From Paracoccaceae bacterium (GTDB taxonomy: Bacteria > Pseudomonadota > Alphaproteobacteria > Rhodobacterales > Rhodobacteraceae): a stretch of DNA of 6,148 nucleotides. The notes under the pieces are model-generated. The model made no database searches. It was not told the DNA's origin and was given only the letters and a program-made list of their open reading frames with translations. Positions 1 to 6,148 of this stretch are shown here, one piece after another. Where the stretch lies: positions 1 through 6,148 of the forward strand of contig RGAJ01000122.1 in NCBI GenBank assembly GCA_009920225.1. The letters are read 5' to 3'. The position numbers were made by a program, and so were the translations under genes. Position 1 is the first letter of the stretch. Every line of letters begins with the position of its first letter.

Positions 1-763
1 CGACAGCCACGCCAAAGAACGGGTTCAAAAAGTGATAGGTGGATGCACGAACCGCGCCGATCCGATCCACCAAATAAAACCAAACCAAGGTGGCCGCCAA
101 ACCAGGAACCAAGGTCGTATAGATAAAGGCGATAATCAAACGGGGCGACCATGTGACGTCCCATGTTTCCAACGCAGCGGCAGGGCCAATCAAAACAATT
201 GATCCCACCAACATTTGCAGTCCAACCACCATCATGAAATTGCCACCCGATGATGCCCCGCGCATGGACAATGTCGCAACCGCCAAAGACAGGGCGCCTA
301 TTCCACATAGGATCAGGCCAAACACATCAACATTGCCCTGAAACCGCGACCCCATAATCAATGCAACGCCCAAAATGCCCGCCAACAATCCAGCATAGCC
401 CAAAGGCCGCAAGCGGTCTTGGAACACCAGCCACCCCGCCAGCGCCACAAGCAGGGGCATAGTCGACGCAATGATAGAGGCAAGCGATGCTTCGATTGTT
501 TGCATCGCGACAAAGTTCAGACCGAGATAAAGCGCGTTTTGGCAAATCCCAAACACAATCACGCCCTTCCACTGTGCCCGTGTCAGGCGCCATGATTGCC
601 CCATCATCAACGCCAGCGCGACGCCGATCGATCCCGAGATCAAGAACCGCAGTGCCAGCGACATAATCGGCGGGGCTTCGGCGACGATGATGCGCGCTGA
701 CGTAAACGCCGAAGACCACATAAACGCAAACGCGAGCCCCATCAAAACACTGCGGAAATCCAT
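1..763 (-). CDS. DMT-superfamily (EamA) inner-membrane transporter, C-terminus beyond window
   Basis: The frame stays open from the ATG at 763 to the window edge, giving 254 residues; EamA permeases usually have about 290-300, so roughly 40 C-terminal residues are missing. The protein is very hydrophobic, with about nine predicted membrane segments visible (near residues 5-25, 34-53, 66-86, 93-113, 121-139, 147-166, 176-196, 208-229 and 240 onward), fitting the ten-helix tandem EamA fold. Family-like stretches are FMWSSAFTSAR near residue 14 and STYHFLNPFFG at 241-251, the latter opening the last helix pair. The start is supported by GAGG (770-773) six bases upstream. An in-frame ATG at 775 would overlap that site and is less likely. 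The substrate cannot be inferred: family members export amino acids, metabolites or drugs. A terminator separates it from the HU gene upstream, so it probably has its own short promoter. Confidence 0.92.
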   Translation of the reverse strand, partial: MDFRSVLMGLAFAFMWSSAFTSARIIVAEAPPIMSLALRFLISGSIGVALALMMGQSWRLTRAQWKGVIVFGICQNALYLGLNFVAMQTIEASLASIIASTMPLLVALAGWLVFQDRLRPLGYAGLLAGILGVALIMGSRFQGNVDVFGLILCGIGALSLAVATLSMRGASSGGNFMMVVGLQMLVGSIVLIGPAAALETWDVTWSPRLIIAFIYTTLVPGLAATLVWFYLVDRIGAVRASTYHFLNPFFGVAV

Positions 764-810
764 TTTATGCCTCATAAAAAATGCGTCACGACGCGCGACA
801 CATTGCGCAG

Positions 811-839
811 AAAAAAATAGGGCCGCAAAGTGCGACCCC
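811..839 (-). terminator. Rho-independent terminator of the HU gene
   Basis: On the minus strand GGGTCGCA (838-831) pairs with TGCGGCCC (827-820) around a CTT loop, an 8-bp stem containing one G-T wobble. After TA it is followed by seven T residues (817-811). It lies 26 bases beyond the HU stop codon and about 50 bases before the transporter start, so it should end HU transcription. No better hairpin is seen in this spacer. Confidence 0.82.
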
Positions 840-864
840 ATCAAAAAACCAAAGCTATAACGGA

Positions 865-1152
865 TTAACCGTTCACGCTGTCTTTCAATGCTTTCGCGAT
901 TGTCATTTTAACAACTTTGTCCGCAGCTTTTGTGAATGTTTCACCTGTTGCTGGGTTGCGCACTTGGCGCTCTGGGCGGGCGCGGCATTGGATTTTGCCG
1001 ATACCTGGCAATGTCACTGCGCCACCTGCTGATACTTCGCTTGTGATCAAATCACAAATTGCGTCCAAGGCGGCCCCTGCTGTTTTCTTGTCTGCGCCCA
1101 TTTTATCTGCAAGGGCTGCAACCAGTTGTGTTTTGGTCATTGGTTTTGACAT
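865..1152 (-). CDS. HU/IHF-family DNA-binding protein
   Basis: A complete 95-residue protein, the usual size for HU/IHF subunits, which dimerise and bend DNA in the nucleoid. The N-terminal helical part (about residues 5-40) has the family pattern MTKTQLVAALADKMG. The beta-arm follows with LPGIGKIQCRARP (48-60), and its tip RNPATGE (65-71) carries Pro67, the position that intercalates in the DNA minor groove. The C-terminal helix ends IAKALKDSV. The start at 1152 is preceded by GGAG (1160-1163) with seven-base spacing; the internal Met5 has no such site. The arm is not the textbook HU-beta sequence, and the protein could be a lineage-specific HU paralogue, so I give no hupA/hupB symbol. It is transcribed alone or after amn (129-bp gap) and ends at a strong terminator. 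Identity as an HU-fold protein is near certain; the paralogue is not. Confidence 0.95.
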   Translation of the reverse strand: MSKPMTKTQLVAALADKMGADKKTAGAALDAICDLITSEVSAGGAVTLPGIGKIQCRARPERQVRNPATGETFTKAADKVVKMTIAKALKDSVNG

Positions 1153-1281
1153 TTGTTTTCTCCTTCAACTGCCCAACTTATGGGGCCTCGTGAGAAAGTT
1201 GTAACTGAATGTTGAAAGGGAACACAACAAATAGTGGCGTTTTTCTTGTTAAAAACATACTTTTTTTCCGAAAAACTGACT

Positions 1282-2760
1282 TTAGAGGAAGGCAGTTTCA
1301 TTGAAACTCCTTAATTTTCGGCTTTGAAGACGCTCAATCGGCATATTCCGCAGAATTTCCATCGACCGAATTCCGATCATCAAATGACGTGAAACTTGGG
1401 TTTTATAGAAATCAGACGCCATTCCCGGCAGCTTTAGTTCGCCATGCAAGGGCTTATCACTGACGCACAAAAGCGTACCATACGGCACGCGGAACCGATA
1501 TCCGTTGGCTGCGATTGTGGCGCTTTCCATGTCCAACGCAATCGCACGTGATTGCGACAGCCGCTGCACTGGCCCGCTGTTGTCGCGCAGTTCCCAGTTG
1601 CGGTTATCCACTGTGGCCACCGTTCCCGTCCGCATGATCCGTTTCAATTCGAACCCAGACAGCTGCGTCACCTCTGCCACTGCTGTTTCAAGAGCGATTT
1701 GAACCTCGGCCAAGGCGGGGACAGGGACCCATGCGGGAAGGTCATCATCCAGAACCCTATCTTCGCGCAGATAGGCATGCGCCAATGCAAAATCACCCAA
1801 GCGCTGGCTGTTGCGCAAACCCGCACAATGTCCCACCATCAACCATGCATGGGGGCGCAGCACTGCGATATGATCGGTCGCGGTTTTCGCATTCGACGGC
1901 CCGACACCGATGTTCACCAATGTGATCCCGTTCCCATCAGCCCGTTTCAAATGATAGGTCGGCATTTGGGGCAATTTGGCAGGGTGTTCCAAAACACCGT
2001 CTTGGGTGGTGATTTCGCAATTCCCCGTACTGACAAAGCTTGTGTAGCCGCTATTTGGATCACCCAGCATTTTGCGGGCATAATCTTCGAATTCGGAAAC
2101 GTAGAATTGATAGTTGGTGAACAGAACAAAGTTTTGGAAATGGCCTGGATCGGTTGCGGTGTAATGCGACAGGCGCGCCAAGGAATAATCAACGCGCTGT
2201 GCCGTGAAAACCCCCAAAGGTTCAGTACCGTCTGCGGCAGGCTTGGACACACCGTTTACAATATCGTCATTCGTGGTCGCCAGATCCGGCACATCGAACA
2301 TATCGCGCAGGGTAAAATCCGCAGCACCATCATGGGGCACGGTCACACTACCCTCGCCAATCATCGCAAAGTGCAGCGGGATGGGCGTATCCGAGGGTTT
2401 GATCACAATCGGTACGTTGTGGTTTTCAATCAGTAGCTTCATCTGCTGGATCAGGTAGTTGGCGAATAATTCGGGATGTGTGATCGTGATTGCATATTCC
2501 CCGGGTTCAGGGACGTGACCAAAGCTTAGTCGGCTATCAACGACCGCGTATGATGATGTTTGCAGTCGGATTTCTGGATAAAATGCACGAAACCGCACCC
2601 CGGTTGGCCCGTGTTCAACAACATGGGCAAATTGATCACGCAGATATTGTGTGGCCTGTACATACAGCTCGACCAGATAGGCATGCGCCTTTGCGGGGTC
2701 GTCAAAAGATTTTGCAGGCATGACGGGCGCGTGTTCAACGGGGATTTTATTATTTTTCAT
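1282..2760 (-). CDS. amn: AMP nucleosidase
   Basis: A 492-residue cytoplasmic enzyme (E. coli Amn is about 484) that hydrolyses AMP to adenine and ribose 5-phosphate, thereby helping set the adenylate pool. The N-terminal AMP_N regulatory domain covers about residues 20-185, with RVDYSLARLSHYT (189-201) close to the E. coli sequence at the domain junction. The C-terminal nucleoside-phosphorylase-like domain holds VNIGVGPSNAK (282-292), GHCAGLR (310-316), RTGTVATVDNRNWELR (377-392), DMESATIAANGYRFRVPYGT (410-429) with the ribose-binding Met-Glu-Ser, and SDKPLHGE (434-441), whose Asp435 matches the base-protonating Asp of the family. The C-terminus RKLRSFNE also matches. All expected active-site motifs are intact. 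AAGGA (2767-2771) lies just upstream of the ATG, which supports this start. The gene is divergent from the VOC-aldolase-deoC-ALDH set, and no convincing terminator follows it. Confidence 0.97.
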   Translation of the reverse strand: MKNNKIPVEHAPVMPAKSFDDPAKAHAYLVELYVQATQYLRDQFAHVVEHGPTGVRFRAFYPEIRLQTSSYAVVDSRLSFGHVPEPGEYAITITHPELFANYLIQQMKLLIENHNVPIVIKPSDTPIPLHFAMIGEGSVTVPHDGAADFTLRDMFDVPDLATTNDDIVNGVSKPAADGTEPLGVFTAQRVDYSLARLSHYTATDPGHFQNFVLFTNYQFYVSEFEDYARKMLGDPNSGYTSFVSTGNCEITTQDGVLEHPAKLPQMPTYHLKRADGNGITLVNIGVGPSNAKTATDHIAVLRPHAWLMVGHCAGLRNSQRLGDFALAHAYLREDRVLDDDLPAWVPVPALAEVQIALETAVAEVTQLSGFELKRIMRTGTVATVDNRNWELRDNSGPVQRLSQSRAIALDMESATIAANGYRFRVPYGTLLCVSDKPLHGELKLPGMASDFYKTQVSRHLMIGIRSMEILRNMPIERLQSRKLRSFNETAFL

Positions 2761-2876
2761 TTGTTTTCCTTTTATCTTTCACCTTTCGCTCCCCAAAAGC
2801 TTTACGGATTGACAGGCGTGATTGTTTATTTAACCGTTGATTGTGTCATTCTATTAAAATTGGATCAAGCGATATT
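2761..2876. promoter_or_regulatory. Divergent promoter region between amn and the VOC gene
   Basis: This 116-bp A/T-rich spacer must carry promoters for both directions. On the plus strand a perfect TTGACA lies at 2809-2814, but no good -10 sits 16-18 bases later (the sequence there is TAACCG). TAAAAT at 2855-2860 resembles a -10 box but has no matching -35. On the minus strand TTGATC (2868-2863) and CACAAT (2845-2840) are separated by 17 bases, each matching consensus at four of six positions, and could serve amn with a leader of about 70 bases. That promoter function lies here follows from the divergent layout. The individual boxes are tentative. Confidence 0.4.
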
Positions 2877-3305
2877 ATGCCAAATGATAACCCCTTAGAT
2901 ACGATGTCCCCCGATGCCTTTGGCCGATCCTTGAAAGGGCTGGGCGTGAATATCCTTGTGACGGATGTCACGCGGACAGTGGCGTTTTTGACGCGGGTTT
3001 TTGGCATGACCGCGCATCAGCCCACCCGCGACTTTGCGATCATGACATATGGGACGCGCGTGTTTCAGCTGCACGCAGATCACACATATCACTCACATCC
3101 TTTGTTGGGGCTGTTGCCCGAAACACCCCCACGTGGCGCGGGGATTGAGCTCCGGCTATATGACACAGACCCTGATGCTGCCTGTGACCGCGTTGGTGAT
3201 TTGGGCACGATCCTTCAACCGCCCGCCGACAAACCGCATGGCTTGCGCGAAGCATTTATCGTCGATCATGATGGATATGTTTGGGTTCCATCGCGTCCGA
3301 AATAG
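2877..3305 (+). CDS. VOC-superfamily (glyoxalase/bleomycin-resistance fold) protein, function unknown
   Basis: A 142-residue, single-domain-sized VOC protein from the ATG at 2877. A TTG at 2841 would add 12 residues and an ATG at 2904 would remove 9; neither has a better ribosome site, so the start is uncertain. The first beta-alpha-beta unit runs from about residue 21 (GLGVNILVTDVTRTVAFLTRV) to VFQLHADH. The second begins near GIELRLYD (89-96) and ends with AFIVDHDGYVWVPSR (126-140), the usual VOC closing motif. The position normally holding the first metal-binding His is Asn25, and the final Glu after the D-x-D-G-Y turn is Val137, so the classical glyoxalase I metal site appears incomplete. 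Such proteins may be isomerases, dioxygenase-like enzymes or metal-free binding proteins; no substrate can be assigned. It leads the plus-strand cluster, 65 bases before the class II aldolase gene. Confidence 0.85.
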   Translation: MPNDNPLDTMSPDAFGRSLKGLGVNILVTDVTRTVAFLTRVFGMTAHQPTRDFAIMTYGTRVFQLHADHTYHSHPLLGLLPETPPRGAGIELRLYDTDPDAACDRVGDLGTILQPPADKPHGLREAFIVDHDGYVWVPSRPK

Positions 3306-3329
3306 GATTGCTTGACTTGGATCGCGCGC

Positions 3330-3358
3330 TGCATCACGCTGTGTATAATCACGATGCA
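3330..3358 (+). promoter_or_regulatory. Possible promoter with flanking inverted repeat upstream of the class II aldolase gene
   Basis: A perfect -10 hexamer TATAAT (3344-3349) lies 21 bases before the aldolase ATG. It is flanked by a perfect 6-bp inverted repeat, TGCATC (3330-3335) and GATGCA (3353-3358), and ATCACG occurs twice as a direct repeat (3333-3338 and 3348-3353). The only good -35 nearby, TTGACT (3312-3317), is 26 bases upstream, too far for a standard sigma-70 promoter. This could be an activator-dependent internal promoter or a repressor operator over the -10 box, but a 6-bp repeat in a spacer this size can arise by chance. Confidence 0.3.
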
Positions 3359-3370
3359 CAGGGGTAGAGC

Positions 3371-4114
3371 ATGACGCAGCCGAACATGGATCATTGGCAA
3401 GAACGGGTTGACTTGGCCGCGGCCTTTCGATGGACCGCGCGGTTAAACATGCACGAAGGTGTGGCCAATCACTTTTCTCTGGCCATCAACGACGATGGCA
3501 CACGGTTTTTGATGAACCCCAACCAAATGCATTTTTCACGGATCAAAGCGTCTGATTTGATCATCGTTGATGCAAATGATCCTGACACACTGTCTGGTCC
3601 GAATGCGCCAGACCCGACCGCATGGGGCTTGCACGGCGGGATCCACCGGCATTGTGCTCATGCGCGATGTGCGATGCATGTGCATTCGATTCATGCGACC
3701 GTGCTTGCGTCATTGGCAGACAGCCGCCTGCCCCCCATTGACCAGAACTGCGCCACATTTTTCAATCGCTATGTTATTGATGACCATTACGGCGGTCTTG
3801 CCTTTGAAGACGAAGGCGAAAGATGCGCCGCGCTGTTATCCGACCCGAAAAAGCGGGTCATGATTATGGGCAATCATGGCATCTTGATTGTGGGGGCAAC
3901 GGTCGCAGAAACCTTTAATAGGCTCTATTATTTTGAACGTGCTGCCGAAACTTACATCCGCGCCCTGCAAACCGGTCAGCCCCTGCGCATTCTGCCCGAC
4001 GACATCGCCGAAAAGACCGCGCGCGAATTGGAAACCTATCCCGAACAGGACGAACGCCACCTGTCTGAGCTCAAGGCGATATTGGACGAAGAAGGCAGCA
4101 CATACGCACGCTAA
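3371..4114 (+). CDS. Class II aldolase/adducin-domain protein, substrate unknown
   Basis: A complete 247-residue protein of the class II aldolase/adducin head-domain family, which includes fuculose-1-phosphate aldolase, ribulose-5-phosphate 4-epimerase and MtnB dehydratase. The zinc ligands are present: HVH at 103-105 (His103, His105) and His169 in GNHGIL. SLAIN at 36-40 follows the N-terminal helices. An ungapped comparison from memory with fuculose aldolase around its SSEWRFH stretch places Ala84 (PTAWGLH) where that enzyme has catalytic Glu73, so the canonical acid-base residue is absent. This points to a subgroup with different chemistry, perhaps a decarboxylase, dehydratase, epimerase or non-phosphorylated-substrate aldolase. 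The start is supported by GGGG (3361-3364) at six-base spacing. The gene lies between the VOC gene and deoC (66-bp gap to the chosen deoC start), suggesting a shared role in sugar or aldehyde catabolism, which is inference only. Confidence 0.92.
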   Translation: MTQPNMDHWQERVDLAAAFRWTARLNMHEGVANHFSLAINDDGTRFLMNPNQMHFSRIKASDLIIVDANDPDTLSGPNAPDPTAWGLHGGIHRHCAHARCAMHVHSIHATVLASLADSRLPPIDQNCATFFNRYVIDDHYGGLAFEDEGERCAALLSDPKKRVMIMGNHGILIVGATVAETFNRLYYFERAAETYIRALQTGQPLRILPDDIAEKTARELETYPEQDERHLSELKAILDEEGSTYAR

Positions 4115-4180
4115 GTCAAGCTTGCCTTGGGTGTTCGTGCATGTCAGTCTGGGGCGAACCATCAAGACATGGATTGCCAA

Positions 4181-5140
4181 ATGACATCGCAACATACTTT
4201 GCCCCGGAACCCAGGGATGGCGCTTGACCTGGACTGGGCTTTGGGGATGGCGGCCAATACATCCGCCATTGAACGCCGCGCCGCGCAACTGGGGGCGCGC
4301 AGATCGGTGAAAAAGGCGCATCAGGCCGCATGGCTGTTGCGCGTTGTCACCTGTATCGACCTGACCACGCTGTCAGGTGATGATACCGCCGACCGCGTGC
4401 ACCGATTGTGCGCCAAGGCACGCAATCCCGTGCGCCGTGATCTGTTGGACGCGATGGATATGCCGAATATCACCGTTGGCGCGGTCTGCGTTTATCATGA
4501 TATGATCGAACCCGCAGTACAGGCGTTGTCAGGCACAGACATTCCCGTTGCCGCCGTTTCCACGGGATTTCCTGCGGGTCTGTCGCCCCTGAACCTGCGC
4601 ATCGCAGAAATCGAAGCCTCTGTCGCAGCAGGCGCGCGTGAAATCGACATCGTTATATCGCGCCGCCATGTGTTGTCGCAGGATTGGCAGGCCCTTTATG
4701 ATGAAATGCGCGCATTCCGCGCCGCCTGTGGCGATGCTCATGTCAAGGCGATCCTTGCGACCGGCGAATTGGGCAGCCTGCGCAATGTGGCGCATGCGTC
4801 GATGATTTGCATGATGGCGGGCGCTGATTTCATCAAAACCTCAACCGGTAAGGAAAGCGTAAACGCCACCCTGCCTGTATCCTTGGTGATGATCCGCGCG
4901 ATCCGCGAATATCATGACCGCACTGGATTTATGGTCGGATACAAACCCGCAGGCGGCATTTCCAAGGCGAAAGACGCCTTGGTCTATCTGTCAATGATGA
5001 AAGAAGAATTGGGGGATCGTTGGTTACAGCCCGATCTGTTCCGCTTTGGGGCGTCGTCGCTGTTGGGTGATATCGAACGGCAATTGGAACACTATGTCAC
5101 TGGCGCATATTCCGCCACACACCGCCATGCGATGGGGTAA
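4181..5140 (+). CDS. deoC: Deoxyribose-phosphate aldolase (long, animal-DERA-like form)
   Basis: A class I (Schiff-base) aldolase that cleaves 2-deoxy-D-ribose 5-phosphate to glyceraldehyde 3-phosphate and acetaldehyde in the cytoplasm. From the ATG at 4181 it has 319 residues, about the size of human DERA (318) rather than E. coli DeoC (259). Motifs are CIDLTTLSGDDT (58-69), AVCVY (101-105), STGFPAG (127-133), EIDIVISR (154-161) with catalytic Asp156, HVKAILATGELG (187-198), ADFIKTSTGKE (215-225) with Schiff-base Lys219, GYKPAGGI (253-260) with Lys255, and LFRFGASSLLGDIERQ (286-301). All catalytic residues are present. The extra length is N-terminal and in a short C-terminal tail. GGA (4171-4173) sits seven bases before 4181; in-frame ATGs at 4169 and 4217 and a start at 4127 are possible but less supported. 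The stop codon abuts the ALDH start. Confidence 0.97.
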   Translation: MTSQHTLPRNPGMALDLDWALGMAANTSAIERRAAQLGARRSVKKAHQAAWLLRVVTCIDLTTLSGDDTADRVHRLCAKARNPVRRDLLDAMDMPNITVGAVCVYHDMIEPAVQALSGTDIPVAAVSTGFPAGLSPLNLRIAEIEASVAAGAREIDIVISRRHVLSQDWQALYDEMRAFRAACGDAHVKAILATGELGSLRNVAHASMICMMAGADFIKTSTGKESVNATLPVSLVMIRAIREYHDRTGFMVGYKPAGGISKAKDALVYLSMMKEELGDRWLQPDLFRFGASSLLGDIERQLEHYVTGAYSATHRHAMG

Positions 5141-5146
5141 ATGATG
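5134..5146 (+). promoter_or_regulatory. Ribosome-binding site coupling deoC to the ALDH gene
   Basis: GGGG (5134-5137) lies inside the last codons of deoC, followed directly by the TAA stop (5138-5140) and two consecutive ATG codons (5141 and 5144). The spacing is three bases to the first ATG and six to the second, which favours 5144 as the ALDH start. The arrangement implies translational coupling of the two genes. Confidence 0.6.
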
Positions 5147-6148
5147 AACGTGAAAGAGATTTTTGAAACCATGGATTATGGAACCGCCCCTGAATCTGCA
5201 ACAGATGCGTTGAATTGGATCGCGCAGAATGGTCCATTTGGGCATTTTATCAATGGCTCAATGACCCCTGCTGGCAGTACCTTTGCAACATCAAACCCCG
5301 CAACGGGCGAGGTTTTGGCACAGATCACCCAAGCCACCCAAGACGATGTGAATGCCGCCGTCACCGCCGCGACGAAGGCACAGGCAAAATGGGAAAAAAT
5401 GGGTGGACAGGCACGCGCGCGCATTCTGTATGCACTGGCGCGGCTGTTGCAAAAGCACGCACGGTTGTTTGCGGTTTTGGAAACCTTGGACAATGGCAAA
5501 CCGATCCGCGAAAGCCGCGATATCGACATCCCGCTGGCGCAACGGCATTTTTATTATCACGCAGGCATGGCCGCGTTGATGGATACCGAATTGCCAGACC
5601 GTCGCGCGATTGGTGTGTGTGGGCAAATTATCCCTTGGAATTTTCCGTTGCTGATGTTGGCATGGAAAATTGCGCCTGCCTTGGCGATGGGAAATACCGT
5701 TATTCTGAAGCCTGCCGAATACACGCCCCTAACCGCGTTATTGTTCGCACATATCTGCGGCGAAGCGGGTGTGCCCGCTGGCGTCGTGAATATCGTAACG
5801 GGCGATGGGCAGGTCGGTGAAATGATCGTAAACCATCCTGACATTCACAAGATCGCCTTTACCGGATCGACAGAAGTCGGCAAAAAAATCCGCAAAGCAA
5901 CCGCTGGATTGGGAAAATCCCTGACGCTTGAACTGGGCGGAAAATCCCCCTTTATCGTGTTTGACGATGCCGATCTGGACAGCGCCGTCGAAGGCGTGGT
6001 GGACGCAATCTGGTTTAACCAAGGACAAGTCTGCTGTGCCGGATCGCGCCTTTTGGTTCAGGAAGGCGTTGCAGATCGGTTTTACGAAAAACTACGGGCG
6101 CGGATGGCAAAGCTGCGCGTGGGAAATCCGTTGGACAAATCCATCGAC
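5144..6148 (+). CDS. NAD(P)-dependent aldehyde dehydrogenase, truncated by window end (possible ALDH16 type)
   Basis: 335 residues are visible and the frame is open at the window edge. The enzyme oxidises an aldehyde to a carboxylic acid with NAD(P)+; next to deoC the obvious substrate is acetaldehyde, though this is inference. All core motifs are present: PWNFP (164-168) with oxyanion Asn166, Lys189 in ILKPAE for cofactor binding, FTGSTEVG (239-246) of the Rossmann fold, general base Glu263 in LELGGKSP, and FNQGQVCCAGSR (291-302), where Cys297 matches catalytic Cys302 of ALDH2. About 30 residues (MNVKEIFETMDYG onward) precede the usual ALDH start at GHFINGS, a leader I associate with the roughly 780-residue two-domain ALDH16 enzymes of roseobacters. 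That assignment is from memory and cannot be confirmed without the C-terminal half. The start at 5144 is preferred over 5141 on ribosome-site spacing. Confidence 0.95.
   Translation, partial: MNVKEIFETMDYGTAPESATDALNWIAQNGPFGHFINGSMTPAGSTFATSNPATGEVLAQITQATQDDVNAAVTAATKAQAKWEKMGGQARARILYALARLLQKHARLFAVLETLDNGKPIRESRDIDIPLAQRHFYYHAGMAALMDTELPDRRAIGVCGQIIPWNFPLLMLAWKIAPALAMGNTVILKPAEYTPLTALLFAHICGEAGVPAGVVNIVTGDGQVGEMIVNHPDIHKIAFTGSTEVGKKIRKATAGLGKSLTLELGGKSPFIVFDDADLDSAVEGVVDAIWFNQGQVCCAGSRLLVQEGVADRFYEKLRARMAKLRVGNPLDKSID

Noticed and set aside
327..719. 130-codon minus-strand frame within the transporter gene
   Set aside because: It is a shifted frame of the EamA transporter, which reads without interruption from 763 to the window edge.
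783..794. Short palindrome GCGTC-AC-GACGC upstream of the transporter gene
   Set aside because: Five base pairs per arm in G+C-containing DNA is expected by chance; it may be an operator but nothing else supports it.
1239..1280. A/T-rich hairpins after amn (GTTTTT/AAAAAC at 1239-1256 and TTTTT/AAAAA near 1265-1275)
   Set aside because: The stems are only A-T pairs apart from one end and lack a G+C-rich core followed by a T run, so they are not convincing terminators. No clear HU promoter boxes were found in this 129-bp spacer either.
1552..2436. Long open frame of 294 codons on the plus strand inside amn
   Set aside because: It lies antisense within a gene with complete AMP nucleosidase motifs, has no recognisable domain, and its composition is what the complement of amn would give.
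3836..4321. 161-codon minus-strand frame across the aldolase-deoC junction
   Set aside because: Antisense to two well-supported genes, without domain similarity or a good ribosome site.
5215..5820. 201-codon plus-strand frame overlapping the ALDH gene
   Set aside because: It is out of frame with the ALDH, whose catalytic motifs are continuous through this stretch; its sequence is Trp/Arg-rich and family-less.

Overview
The window looks like chromosomal DNA of a marine alphaproteobacterium of the Roseobacter/Rhodobacteraceae type. This rests on moderate G+C content, frequent TTG leucine codons, and the character of the AMP nucleosidase, HU, long-form DERA and ALDH proteins. The genus cannot be fixed from the sequence alone. 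No mobile element, CRISPR array, tRNA or rRNA gene is visible, and the region reads as ordinary metabolic chromosome.

The left half (1-2760) is all minus strand. Read in the direction of transcription it holds amn (AMP nucleosidase, 2760-1282), a small HU-family DNA-binding protein gene (1152-865), a clear rho-independent terminator (839-811), and a DMT/EamA-type membrane transporter (763 to beyond position 1). A 116-bp divergent spacer (2761-2876) separates amn from the right half.

The right half (2877-6148) is all plus strand and looks like one co-directional catabolic cluster. It holds a VOC/glyoxalase-fold protein, a class II aldolase/adducin-domain protein, deoC (deoxyribose-phosphate aldolase of the long, animal-DERA-like form), and an aldehyde dehydrogenase that runs off the end of the window. 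The deoC stop codon directly abuts the ALDH start region, so those two are almost certainly translated from one message.

The best-supported logic is that DeoC splits 2-deoxyribose 5-phosphate into glyceraldehyde 3-phosphate and acetaldehyde, and the ALDH oxidises an aldehyde product. AMP nucleosidase on the other side of the divergent spacer also belongs to nucleotide turnover (AMP to adenine plus ribose 5-phosphate). The VOC and class II aldolase proteins have no assignable substrate. Both lack residues that are catalytic or metal-binding in well-studied relatives, and they are the least understood part of the window. I did not find a convincing new biological system. The most useful leads are the non-canonical class II aldolase and the question of whether the truncated ALDH is a two-domain ALDH16-type enzyme.
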